A DNA stretch of 64,000 bases from Pseudoneurospora amorphoporcata. Taxonomy: Eukaryota > Ascomycota > Sordariomycetes > Sordariales > Sordariaceae. This document shows positions 12,306-22,663 of the stretch, piece after piece. Where the stretch lies: the NCBI GenBank assembly GCA_033297205.1, contig MU859219.1:18224-82223 (forward strand), written 5' to 3'. The translations under genes and the position numbers were made by a program. Every line of letters begins with the position of its first letter. The stretch's first letter is position 1. The notes beneath the pieces were generated by a model. It did not search any database. It was not told the origin of the DNA and saw only the letters and a list, made by a program, of their open reading frames with translations.

Positions 12306-12891
12306 ATGGCGTAAGCTTCTCCCCTCCGACTCCGAGCTTCTCGACGACCCGACGACCCTTGAGCGACTGCGCGCATTGCGGACGCCGGCGCCAAAGTCCA
12401 ATTGCCTGTCGTCATGACGCACTCTTACTTGTCGTACGATTTCGGAATCCCAGGCTAACAGCTCTCTTTCTTCCCCCGACTGCAGCGGCCTCGTCAACGC
12501 CAAGAACCGCGTCCCTGAGAAGCAGCGCTTCTACCAGCAGGCCTACAAGAACCACACCCGCCTCTGGAAGATTGTGAGTTGAATTCGACACTCGACGATG
12601 GAGGGAAAATGGACAGACGGGGAATAGGAGGAGGGGGAATGGGGCGAGAGAGAGAAACAGGGAGATATGGTCAGGACAAGGGCTGATGATGAAATCGCAA
12701 ACAGGGCCCTCGCAGCGGCATCATCATGACCACCTTCAACATTGCCATGTGGGGTACCTTCGGCGGTGCGTATACCTTCATTTATAGCTTACCGCTCCGT
12801 CCTTGGTCCTTCCGCTAACTATACATCAGCTTCCATGTACGCCATGTCCCGCAAGGTTCTCGGCTACAACACCTGGTTCCAGGAGGATTAA
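12306..12891 (+). CDS. COX7: cytochrome c oxidase subunit VIIa (COX7 type)
   Basis: Four exons: 12306-12310, 12486-12573, 12705-12765 and 12830-12891 (introns GTAAGC..CAG, GTGAGT..CAG, GTGCGT..CAG), giving 71 residues with phases that join cleanly. The first coding exon is only 5 nt (ATGGC). The product is a small one-pass inner-membrane subunit of complex IV. It has a basic N-terminal half (KNRVPEKQRFYQQAYKNHTRLWK), then PRSGI, then a membrane helix at about residues 38-56 (GIIMTTFNIAMWGTFGASMY), and a short intermembrane-space tail. The K-Q..F-Q..N-H...W-K-x-G-P spacing and a single helix match the VIIa/COX7 family in order and length. Divergent from the PPR-like gene and convergent with clathrin light chain. 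Confidence 0.82.
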
Positions 12892-13316
12892 ATTAGCCGT
12901 CCTACAGCGATAGCCAACGAAGGACGTGTTGCTGGGTCATGAGAGAACGCAAGTGATCCCTTTGAATATGTGTATAGTCACGAAAGATCAGCATAGACGG
13001 CGGCAGAGGGAAGGCCGCTTAGGGTTACTCGTCCAAGAAGTAGGCCACCATGCCAACATTCCCTATTTTCATCCTTGATTCCACCGACCACCTTTTGGAG
13101 CTACTGTAACAGTGGAAATCGTGATCCATTGGGTCTCGGCGCTTCGACTACCAAGCTCCTAATACTGATGGCTGCAGCTGGCAAGCCTTTTCTATCATTA
13201 CAAAATTATGGCGTTCTTGGCCATGGGGTAATAGTGGCCGTGGATGGGTAACATTGATCTGTGAATAATGGCAGCCAGTTGTCCGCTTTCTCGTGTGGGC
13301 AGGTCAAGCAAGCGCT

Positions 13317-14211
13317 TTAGATTCCCGAAGCACCGGGGGCCTTCTCGTCCTTCTTTAGGCTTATCAGGAGCTCGCGGAAACGCTCCTTGCCGGACCCAGC
13401 AGCACCGCCCTTAGCTCCCTTGCCGCTAACGTCAACCAGCTTGGCAATACGCTCCCAGCTCGTGCCTCCTGATGTGGTGTCCTCGCGGTTGGCAAGGAAC
13501 TCTTCGGCCTCCTTGCGGGTCTGCGTAATCGCCTTCTCCTTCTTGGTGTTGTAGTTATCGTAGAAATCATCAATGTTCTTCTGGGCCTCCGCGATGGTCT
13601 CGGCTCTCTGGGCGGCGAACTGCTCCGCGCGCTTGGCAAGCTGCGCATCACGCTTCTCGCGCCACTCCTTGATCACCTCGGGCTCTTGCTCCTCCTCGGC
13701 ATATGGCGCATATCCGGAGTTGTAGGACACGGAAGGACCGGCGCCAGTGATGGTACCGCCTGGCGCAACAGACTAAAGTAGAGATACCACCCCTGTTAGA
13801 ACCCAAGACCGGAAATGCGTGCTGTACCGACAGCTTCTAAATGCTTATTACATGTTCGTACCTCGTTGCCTGCGGAAAGGTCGGGGAACTGGCTCTCAAA
13901 AGCAGCGTCAGTCTCGATACCGGCGCCGGCGCCAGCCGAGGAGTCGAGGCCACCCCCTAGGAGGTCGTTGTCATCGTCGAAATCGGCATCCTCAACTGTC
14001 GCAAACTGGTTGGCATCGTCGCCGAGAAGCGCCTTCTCACGCTCGAGGAAGTTGGTGGCTGAGGGGCTTCCAGCGCCCTCCTTGATCTCGGTCTGGGCTT
14101 TTGGGGGGTTAAACGTTAGCAGGCAGTGGGAGCAAGGTAAGGGGATCTCCAGACAATGCCAAGCTTACCGCCGGAGTCGAACTCCTCCAGCGAGGGGAAT
14201 CTGTCAGCCAT
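13317..14211 (-). CDS. CLC1: clathrin light chain
   Basis: Three exons on the minus strand: 14211-14169, 14097-13862 and 13772-13317. Together they encode 244 residues; introns are GTAAGC..AAG and GTACGA..TAG. It is the regulatory light chain of the clathrin triskelion on coated pits and Golgi/endosome vesicles. The N-terminus has the family's FPSLEEFD segment, followed by an acidic DDDNDLLGG region (about residues 50-62). The central part is a charged coiled coil starting near residue 124 (EVIKEWREKRDAQLAKRAE) and running to about 200, which binds the heavy-chain hub. The C-terminus ends in a Lys/Glu segment, ELLISLKKDE. Length matches fungal orthologues. The ATG context is good, and a tandem TTTGGCAC repeat sits in the promoter at 14448-14478. 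Its vesicle partner AP-1 gamma is encoded 16 kb away. Confidence 0.95.
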
Positions 14212-14447
14212 GGTGTGTTGGAGGTGTAGTGACTTTCGGTTGATCGGGTCGCGGACGAGCAAGACTTGGGACTGGGGAAGTGGGCTGCAGATTGAAGGAT
14301 TAGGTAGGTCGATCAAAGAAAGTTGCGAATCGAGAAGGTTTGTTTGATGGAAGTGTGTTGGTGTTGGTGTTGCACTGCGGGAGTCCGAGTTGCAGCCCCA
14401 GCGCTCCTGATCGCGCCAGGTTGCGACGGGACGCCACTCACAGCGGC

Positions 14448-14478
14448 CACTTTGGCACTTTGGCACTTTGGCACTGTC
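14448..14478. repeat. short tandem repeat (unit CTTTGGCA, three copies) upstream of clathrin light chain
   Basis: The 8-bp unit CTTTGGCA recurs three times head to tail, followed by a partial copy, about 240-270 bp upstream of the clathrin light-chain ATG and about 740 bp from the Rtt103 ATG. A looser relative (cacttctggcactttggc) occurs near 5888. It may be a repeated regulatory motif or simple slippage DNA. Confidence 0.7.
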
Positions 14479-15213
14479 CACAGTGGGCGGCCAGATCGGG
14501 ACGGGACCGGGGCCTCTTTGGCCAGGGGAAGGCGGAGGGGACGACAGCTGCAGTGACAGATTCGACGGGAGCAGCCAGCGGCAGACAAGTCTCGTGCCCG
14601 GGCGGCAAGGCGTTGGTCCCTCTGTGCCCGCCCTCGCATTGGATGGAGGAAGCTCCAACGTTCTGTCTCGCTCCCACCTCCCGTCATCAACTTCTTTCTT
14701 CCTCGATCTTCTTCCTTTCCATCGACAACATTCAGCACCCGTGGTTTCAGTTGTTTGTCACAGAGCATCCAGATCACGCTCATTTGCTCTTCGCATTGCA
14801 AACTCTTTCCTGGTGACAGCATTGGTAATAGCAGGAAAACGACTCCGGTGTAGTTGGACCACACAGCTTGACTGCGTAGTTCACTCTGAGCATCACTCTT
14901 GCCGTCGTCCAGTGTTGTGTGTTGATAGTGCACGCTTCTGCCACATTTGAGGTTGTTCCCAGGGGTTTTCGATCCATATTCTAGATCATCACTCGCTCGG
15001 CTGCGTCTGGAGTCACTACTACAAAACATCACGGATACCTCCTCGTACTGTTGTAGATGAGTTCTGAATAAACCCGACACCGCATATCTAAACATCTGCC
15101 CGTCCCTCGCCAACCAACCATCAACCCCCCCAACCCAGCCCTTTCAGCCAGCCATCAACCATCAGCAACCACCTGCTCAACACTTTTCACCAAGCTTCAC
15201 CTAACGCTTCATC

Positions 15214-16656
15214 ATGGCGTATAACGAAGATGCTGTGCTTTCTAAGCTCTCTGCACTTACTGAGACCCATGAGAGTATTGCTACCACCGCCCAATGGATC
15301 ATGTTCCATCGGTAAGCTTCCGCTGCCTACCCCAACTGCGTTTACCTCACGTTTGGTGCCTTGACCGACGAACTGACGGTTGATGTATCTTAGGCGGCAT
15401 GCTACCCAGACTGTCCATCTCTGGTTGACCAAGCTCAAAGACCTCCCCAGTCCCAAGAGGCTCAACATGATTTATCTTGCAAACGGTGAGTACATCTTCT
15501 AGGCTACACCACAAACGTCACATGTCATGTGCCCCCGGCGTCCGCTTTGGGACCAAACTTGTTCATTTCTTTTCGTTTCTGACCATTTTCGTCTTTGCCC
15601 ACAGAGGTAACCCAACAATCAAAGGCCCGCAACAAGGAGGACTTTCTTCAGGCGTTCTCACCCTTCATCGCCGATGCAACCGCGTTGTCTTATAAGGGCG
15701 CCTCGTCAGACATCCAGAACAAGCTCCGAAGGGTTGTCGATGTTTGGAGAGAACGCAAGATATTCCCCTTGGAAGTCCAGGACGCTATTGACTCTCGACT
15801 AAAAGGTAAGTCCTGACGATTCATGTCCCGCCCGCTCCCAGGAGCAATAACTAACTTGGTCAATCCAGAGCTTGACTCGGCCCGCTCCGGTGGCCCAATG
15901 TTCGGTTCCACATCATTATCGTCGCCGGCTGCAACTGTGCCTCCAGAGTTGGCGCCCTTGGCTACCTCACAGCAGGCAATTACCAAGAGTGCCCAGACGC
16001 TCAAGGCAAGCCTCACCACCGCCAACTCGGACTACAGCAAGCTTATGGATCCTGCTCACGCTCCTCCTCAGGCGCCAGTGTACGCTGCGCGACTCAATGG
16101 GCTGCTTAAGAACCTCGCCAATGCTGAGGGAGCTGTGACGGAATGCATCAAGACCCGCGAAGAGCTTATCAATGCCTTGGAGAAGATGTTGAACTCCAAC
16201 CGACAGGCCTTGGAAGCTGAGCAGTCGCAACTGAGGGATCTAGGTACCCGCAAAACGGCCGTTGAGGAGAAGAAGCAAGCAATTGAGCTTAGTATCATCG
16301 GCGGTTTGCCTCACAATGCCCAAGAGCCGGCTACCGGCGAGGAGCGCGCCCCAAGCAGCTCGGATGGTCACGATATTGCCCGTCCCCAGGTCGAAGCCCT
16401 CACACCACCTCATGTCCAGGATCACGACGATTTCTATGACAACCAGCCCATCGAGCAACAACAGCCGCAGAACGGTGATGCCCACCCAACCGGATCCGCC
16501 CCCGGCATTGAGATGCTGTCCGCCCTCGCTTCGCAATATGAGTCCGTTCCGACTCGCGAGGCCAAGAAGCGCAAGATCGACGAGACCGAGGACTTTCCTG
16601 ATGTAGGCATAGATGCTGAAATCGCCGACATGATTCGGAAGGAAAGCACAGCCTAG
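15214..16656 (+). CDS. RTT103: Rtt103-like RNA polymerase II CTD-interacting protein
   Basis: Four exons (15214-15311, 15394-15485, 15605-15805, 15869-16656) encode 392 residues. Residues 1 to about 135 form a CTD-interaction domain: an eight-helix fold with TAQWIMFHRRHATQTVHLW and NMIYLANEVTQQS as recognisable helices. This fold binds the Ser2-phosphorylated tail of RNA polymerase II. In yeast, Rtt103 recruits the Rat1 exonuclease complex for transcription termination. The middle (about 195-275) is a helical, probably coiled-coil region. The C-terminus has a nuclear-localisation-like KKRK at 363-366 and ends in an acidic-hydrophobic helix (DVGIDAEIADMI). RPRD/Rtt103 proteins share this CID plus coiled-coil plan, and the length fits. 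Head to head with clathrin light chain, with about 1 kb between starts. Confidence 0.9.
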
Positions 16657-17844
16657 AAGGCGAAGTCTTTGTCCGGATCTCCGCCTAGGGTTTAAGAAGG
16701 TGATAAGGCTCTGCAGGCCAGGAAATATATTGCACTTAAGTCTGTTTTGGTGTCCTTGTGTCTGCGGCTGGTGCCTGCGGCCTAGTGTCCAGGAATTGGC
16801 ACCGCTTTTGCTTGTCTATGGGGACTATGATGTGTGGATGGCAAGAAGCATGAATAACATGGCATTTTGGCGCGGGTCTGAAACCTTCTCTAAAGAGAGT
16901 GTGGAGGTACAGAAAGACAAGATTATAGGCAAGTTTCATGTGGCAAATCAATTAGCTGTTCGAATAGCTGCAGAGATACCGTTATTGGAATGAGATAAAT
17001 TGAGTGCATCAGTTCTTCAAACAAACCGGTTGTCCTTTTTGTCTTTTTCCTTCCTGTGGTAGTTGTGATGACGTCCGCAGAGCTCCCAGAGCTCCAATAC
17101 CCCCGGCATAGGCCAAGCTTGAGCACGGGCCACTTATGGAAGCTCCCCTGCCGACATCGTGAACGTGATTGTCGGAATCCGGAATTAAGAATGGATGCCG
17201 CCGGCAATTCCGTTCTCTTGGCCGAATGACGACAAGCTCCCGCCGATTAAAAGACGCGCGCTTTGCCCCTGTTGGGGGGAAGAGGGACAATTGATGAAGA
17301 ACAATCGAATCCGCCGTCGTGGCCCCCCGAACTTGAGCGCCAAATCGCAGTTGCTGCAGCGCAAAACCGGCCAGTAACCACTGCAGTTCAGATCCCGTCC
17401 GCCGGGACAAGCAAGGGTCGTTTTTGCACCAACGGCCGAGCCGACCCGGACTGCCTGTCATCTCAACTTCCTTCCATCATTCCCAGGTCATCGAGGTAAG
17501 GTTCCCGTCTCCCGTCCGTCCCGTCGCCCTCTTCCTCGGCAACAACCTTTCCACTTCTTTCCTTTCATCTCATCCCCAGTCCCTCAACCAACTACATCCA
17601 CCAAATTCACCCATTCGCAGGCAGTGCATGGACTGCTGCGGCAAGGGAACCGCAGGACACTGACAAGAGCAGATACAACGCGCGCATGCGTGTTTGGCGG
17701 TTGCGCATCAGGCAGTTAGCAAACATAGCCCACTACAACACCGACATGATATGATAGAAACTCGATACCGAAATTTCTCGACACAGCGAGACTAGACTAG
17801 TCACCTACACTCGATCTACCAAATACACACAAATACTTCACACT
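16657..17844. other. intergenic region between RTT103 and MDL1
   Basis: No gene seen. The right half is pyrimidine-rich (17500-17620), as in many fungal 5' leaders, and probably contains the MDL1 promoter and leader. Confidence 0.5.
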
Positions 17845-20238
17845 ATGGTTACGGGGGCAGCGGTGCGCCGCGCCGTGCTGCTCCCCCAATGCGGCGGTAG
17901 CGGCGCCGGGCTCGCGGCCTTCTTCCAACAATCCCCCACTATAACTTCCTCGATCCTGTCTGCGAAATCCTGCCGTCCATTCTCCTCTCTACCCCGGTCT
18001 TCGACGACATCCTTCGCGATCGCTTCAGTCCCCTTCTCATCCGTCCATTCCGGTTCACGACCATGCGTACAGTCCCAACGCTGGACTTCCCCCTTCGGCG
18101 TTCTCCGCAAGCTATCTACATCGCAAGCCCGCCTACGGGAGCAGTCGGCCAAGGAGGCTGTGGCAGAGACAGTGGAAGAGGCGGCGAAAGATCTCAACAA
18201 GGTCAAGCAGGATGCATCTGAAGAACACCTCAAGGTACACGGTTTTGTGAAAAGCGAGAGGGCGAACAAGGCTGCCCATATCAACATGAGCGCTCGGCTT
18301 TCCAAGGATGGCAAGAGTCAGTCAGGCACCAAACCCGGATTCGCCGAGGTCTGGCGTCTGATCAAGATTGCGCGCCCCGAGATCAAGGCTCTGAGCGTCG
18401 CATTCGTCCTGCTTCTTATCTCGTCCGCGGTTACTATGTCCATCCCCTTCTCCGTCGGTAGGATTCTGGATCTTTCTACCCAGGGTTCCGCCGACGAGGT
18501 TCGGCTCTTCGGTTTTACCCTCTATCAGTTCTTCGGTGGTCTCGCTGGTCTTCTCACTCTTGGTGCGACGGCCAACTTCGGCAGAATCATCATCCTCCGT
18601 ATCGTCGGCGAGCGCGTCGTGGCTCGGTTGCGCACGCAGCTCTACCGCCGCACCTACGTACAGGATGCCGAATTCTTCGATGCCAACAGGGTCGGTGATC
18701 TGATCTCGCGATTGAACTCCGATACCGTTGTCGTGGGCAAGAGCATTACCCAAAACGTGTCTGATGGTCTTCGCTCTCTGGTTAGCGGTGCGGCGGGCTT
18801 TGCGGCCATGTTTTGGCTCAGTCCCAAGCTGACGTCCATCATTCTCGTCATGGTTCCCCCTATCGGTCTTGGAGCGGTACTCTATGGTCGCACGATTCGC
18901 AACTTGAGCAGACAGATTCAGAAGAATGTTGGTTCGCTCATGAAGATTGCCGAGGAGCGGTTGGGCAACATCAAGACTAGCCAGGCCTTTGCCGGTGAAG
19001 TGCAGGAAATTAGTCGTTACAACAAACAGGTCAGAAAGATCTTCGCGCTGGGTCGGAGAGATGCCATTGTCTCGGGTGTCTTCTTCTCCTCGACGAGTTG
19101 GGCTGGTAACATGACGATTTTGGCCATGTTGATTGTCGGTGGAAACCTCGTCCGCACAGGCGCCATGTCTCTCGGCGATTTGACCTCGTTCATGATGTAC
19201 ACTGTCTTTGCTGGATCGAGTCTCTTCGGTGTCAGCGGCTTCTATTCGGAACTGATGAAGGGTGTCGGCGCGGCGAGCCGCTTGTTCGAGCTCGAAGATC
19301 GCAAGCCGACCATTCCCCAAACTGTTGGTATGAAGGTTATCTCGGCGCAGGGTCCCATCAAGTTCTCCAACGTGACATTTGCCTACCCTACCAGACCCGC
19401 AGTCAAGATTTTCGACGGGCTCGACTTTGAGATCCCCTCGGGTACCAATGTGTGCATCGTCGGTCCGTCGGGTGGCGGCAAGTCGACTGTTGCCTCCATG
19501 CTCCTGCGCTTCTACAACCCCACAGCCGGTACCATCACCATCAACGGCGTCGACATTTCCAAGATGAACGCCAAGTCTCTCCGCCGCCGCATCGGCATGG
19601 TTGCCCAGGAGCCCGTCCTCTTTTCGGGTACTGTTGCCGAGAACATTGCTTACGGCAGGCCCTGGGCTTCGCGCACCGAGATCATCGCGGCTGCCCAGAA
19701 GGCCAACTGCGGTTTCATCAGCGACTTTCCCGATGGCCTTGAGACCCAGGTCGGCGCCCGTGGCGCCCAGCTCTCCGGTGGCCAGAAGCAGCGTATCGCC
19801 ATTGCTCGTGCGCTCCTCAAGGATCCCGATATTCTCATTCTCGATGAGGCCACCTCCGCTCTGGACGCCGAATCCGAGACCTTGGTCAATTCTGCCCTTG
19901 CGGAACTACTCAAGGGCCGCAGTACCACCATCTCCATTGCCCACAGATTGTCAACCATCAAGCGGTCCGACAAGATCATTGTGCTCTCTAGCGAGGGCAC
20001 CGTGGCCGAGATTGGCAGCTACACAGAGCTGAGCGCCAACAAGGATAGCCACTTCAGTAAGCTGATGGAGTGGCAGATGAGCGGCGGTGACGTCCCCGCG
20101 GAGCACCGTCCGCCCTCTGGCGATCCTCATATCAGAGAGGTAGAGGAGATTGAGGAGGAACTTGCGGAGGCGGAGGATGACATTGATGACGCGGTGGAGG
20201 AGGCTGTGAAGTTGCGCAAGCAGCCGGTGAAGGAGTAA
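17845..20238 (+). CDS. MDL1: mitochondrial half-size ABC transporter (Mdl1 type)
   Basis: One uninterrupted frame of 797 residues. It is an inner-membrane half transporter that dimerises; yeast Mdl1 exports peptides made by mitochondrial proteolysis. Residues 1 to about 110 are Arg/Ser-rich with almost no acids, a mitochondrial presequence. Six membrane helices follow at about 175-460 (for example ALSVAFVLLLISSAVTMSIPF). The nucleotide-binding domain has Walker A GPSGGGKST at 540-548, the signature LSGGQKQR at 643-650, Walker B ILILDE at 663-668 and the switch His at 700, so it looks fully active. The tail is acidic (EEIEEELAEAEDD), an addition beyond the core domain. Mdl2/Atm1-type relatives share the fold; the presequence and length favour Mdl1. 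A long reverse frame here is only its shadow. Confidence 0.9.
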   Translation: MVTGAAVRRAVLLPQCGGSGAGLAAFFQQSPTITSSILSAKSCRPFSSLPRSSTTSFAIASVPFSSVHSGSRPCVQSQRWTSPFGVLRKLSTSQARLREQSAKEAVAETVEEAAKDLNKVKQDASEEHLKVHGFVKSERANKAAHINMSARLSKDGKSQSGTKPGFAEVWRLIKIARPEIKALSVAFVLLLISSAVTMSIPFSVGRILDLSTQGSADEVRLFGFTLYQFFGGLAGLLTLGATANFGRIIILRIVGERVVARLRTQLYRRTYVQDAEFFDANRVGDLISRLNSDTVVVGKSITQNVSDGLRSLVSGAAGFAAMFWLSPKLTSIILVMVPPIGLGAVLYGRTIRNLSRQIQKNVGSLMKIAEERLGNIKTSQAFAGEVQEISRYNKQVRKIFALGRRDAIVSGVFFSSTSWAGNMTILAMLIVGGNLVRTGAMSLGDLTSFMMYTVFAGSSLFGVSGFYSELMKGVGAASRLFELEDRKPTIPQTVGMKVISAQGPIKFSNVTFAYPTRPAVKIFDGLDFEIPSGTNVCIVGPSGGGKSTVASMLLRFYNPTAGTITINGVDISKMNAKSLRRRIGMVAQEPVLFSGTVAENIAYGRPWASRTEIIAAAQKANCGFISDFPDGLETQVGARGAQLSGGQKQRIAIARALLKDPDILILDEATSALDAESETLVNSALAELLKGRSTTISIAHRLSTIKRSDKIIVLSSEGTVAEIGSYTELSANKDSHFSKLMEWQMSGGDVPAEHRPPSGDPHIREVEEIEEELAEAEDDIDDAVEEAVKLRKQPVKE

Positions 20239-22489
20239 AGTGATGGCAGGGATGAATTTTCTCAGCAATCACACTCTCATACCACAACCCACAACAGGTG
20301 GTAATGAGCATGAGAGCGTTTCAGCCCTTTACCACGTGGGACGAGCTTCCTCTCTGGTCGGGCCACTGACACCGAAAGGTGTCATGTTCCTCACGGGCCT
20401 GGTCGGGACCCAGGGATCCCCCGGATGTTCCACCATATACGCGCCGAGCAAGTGGCCAAAAATCCAAGGCCTATGCTACATGCGATGCTCTCTTCCAGAA
20501 GAGGGCACAGCCTCAACCTTTACACTGTGTACATATCACATAATTACTTGCTATGATTGTTATTATTATCTTTAGGATTTCTTTCTCTAGGGCGCTGTCT
20601 TATTCTCCACTCTAGACCCGATTCTGGATGGCTGGTTAGGATAAGCGAGCTATATGTATGATGTATGATAGATCGGATGCAGGAGAGAGAACGAAGGGGG
20701 AGGGCTGGCACCGCTGGGGAGGTAAGGGGAGGGCCAGTTTGGAGTAGTAGGATGGAATAGATAAAAACAAGCATCTTTACTTGTTGGGGTTGGTAAATGC
20801 GGCAACTGTTAACTCTTGTTGCCGTTGTGCACATCACCCCTGGAAAGTTCGTTAGCGCGGGACCTCACAATATACTCTTCGCAACTCAACCAACAATCCA
20901 CCAATTTTCATGCAAGAAGTTGGTATCAACCGATGCGATTTACCCGTTTCATGTTTTCTCTCCAACTTTCCGGTTTGAATATAGTTATCCCGTTGTTGTC
21001 GTTTTGTGAAATTTGCAGACCTTTGTTACAACAACCGCGCTAACTCAGGGGTGATGTGTAAGGCGTGTACGAATGTAGTGGGACTAGAACACAGCATACC
21101 TACCTCTACCGTATCAACCACCAACCCATGGCGAAAACGAAGTTTCCCGCAAAGCCAGTCGTCCTAAAACTTCGGTTGCTCGATTCTCAAAATATTATGA
21201 ACCAATTCCGCAGTTTCCATAAAACTTCATCCAAAGTTGTAAACAGAGTAGTCAAAAATGCCTTACCCCTGAATTGGGTTGTCGTCTCCTTCCATTTCAC
21301 TAGCGCAGCCTGACCCGACTCCCGACGGAGCCTCTTCAATTCCATGCCGTCATTCAGTGTCTTGCCCCGGTGGCGGCGACGATGTTTCGACTCCACTGTT
21401 TGTCACTGCGATACAACGCTGCAAGCCAATGGAAGGAAATGTTTGCCGCAACTTGCCGTCAACAGCCAACGCAAAGCAGTCTGTTCGAACTTCGAACATT
21501 ACGAGGGATCCTAGCGAAGTCTCAGAAACACGGTGCCAGGGCTCTGTTCAGGAACGACGGGACCGCGAGAACTGCCGGTCGTGCTATGACTCGTTTCCTT
21601 AGAGCCGCACACCGTCATAGTCGGGCAGGCTATTGATGCTAGACTTAGGAAGAAGCTAGGGTGCGTTAAGTCGTGACTCTTGTGTTCCCTCTTGTTCGTT
21701 TTCGTAAAATCACAGATGGATAATGGAGGTCGCGGAACGATTTACATCAATGTTCAGTGCCGGGATACCGTGATGCGTACAGAAAATCTTTAAAGAGCTT
21801 CGGGAGCGTGTTTCATGTGAAGCTCGGACCTGCGCTTCCACGTTTTCCCGTCTCGCATTTGCCTCGCTATCCTTTCGTTACTCGGACTGCTTATACTCGG
21901 ATTGCTTACTGTGTTTACATCTCGAACTGTTTTGCTCCAGGGAAGCATCGCGAGACGAATCTTACGAATTCGTCACCAACTCCAGGCATCATACTAAGCT
22001 GGTTCCTCATGATCAATTGTCGTTGTACTGGATTAGAATCTTTATACACCCGGAGAACAGAAACATGGAAGAGTCTGGACCCCACCCCCGCAATCCCCGA
22101 CTCAGCTCCGGACAAGGGGTCGACAGGGAACGAGAACAATAACTCTTTCCATTCTTTATCTTGGCTTCCAAGACATTTCAGTTTTGTTTTCCGTTCTTCT
22201 CAACCCATTTTCTCTCACACACTACCTACAGCCTCGCCTCCCGTCAGTTCCTTCAGTCTATCTTTTGATAAGGTACCCCTCGCTTCACTTCAGCGGCAGC
22301 TATAGGTACCCTGCAGTGACACACCAATTGGCGCTGCAATCCCACTCTTCGGGCCGCTAAATTTAAGGTTTTTAGAACGATCCTGTACTGCGACCTTTCC
22401 ATTGGAACAAGGGGCGGACAAGGCATCATTGGCTGCAGAGCGCCGACTTCGCAACGGCCAAGCGACATTAGGTTCCATTCTGCGCTGGC

Positions 22490-22496
22490 TGAGTCA
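22490..22496 (+). promoter_or_regulatory. TGAGTCA site (Gcn4/CPC1-type) upstream of HOM3
   Basis: A perfect TGAGTCA palindrome lies 168 bp before the aspartate kinase ATG. It matches the TGA(C/G)TCA site bound by Gcn4 in yeast and CPC1 in Neurospora, which raise amino-acid biosynthesis genes during starvation. The position and target gene fit cross-pathway control; binding itself is not shown. Confidence 0.6.
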
Positions 22497-22641
22497 CTTA
22501 CTCAAGCACCACAGTGGGCAGGAGATCTCAACACCGACAAATAATCTTTTTACACATCGGAGTCCGATATACACACTCACTCACTTATCCCTGAGATACC
22601 CTATACTTTCCCCCAAAAGTTCATACTTTACATAAAATTCC

Positions 22642-22663
22642 ACATACACACACACACACACAA
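22642..22663. repeat. CA dinucleotide run just before the HOM3 start
   Basis: The bases before the ATG are almost entirely alternating CA, ending in caaATG. It lies in the mRNA leader and gives a favourable A at -3. Confidence 0.7.

Larger units (their letters stand above)
20239..22663. other. 2.4-kb intergenic region, HOM3 promoter side
   Basis: No gene seen on either strand. It holds TGACTC half-sites (for example near 21588 and 21674), a full TGAGTCA near its right end, and a short CA-repeat just before the HOM3 start. Short open frames here lack features. Confidence 0.5.

Noticed and set aside
18322..19320. A 332-codon minus-strand frame.
   Set aside because: It is the reverse shadow of the ABC transporter MDL1, whose motifs are intact on the plus strand.
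22402..22635. A short open frame just upstream of the HOM3 start, possibly an upstream ORF.
   Set aside because: No evidence for the transcript start, and no Gcn4-like array of short upstream frames.
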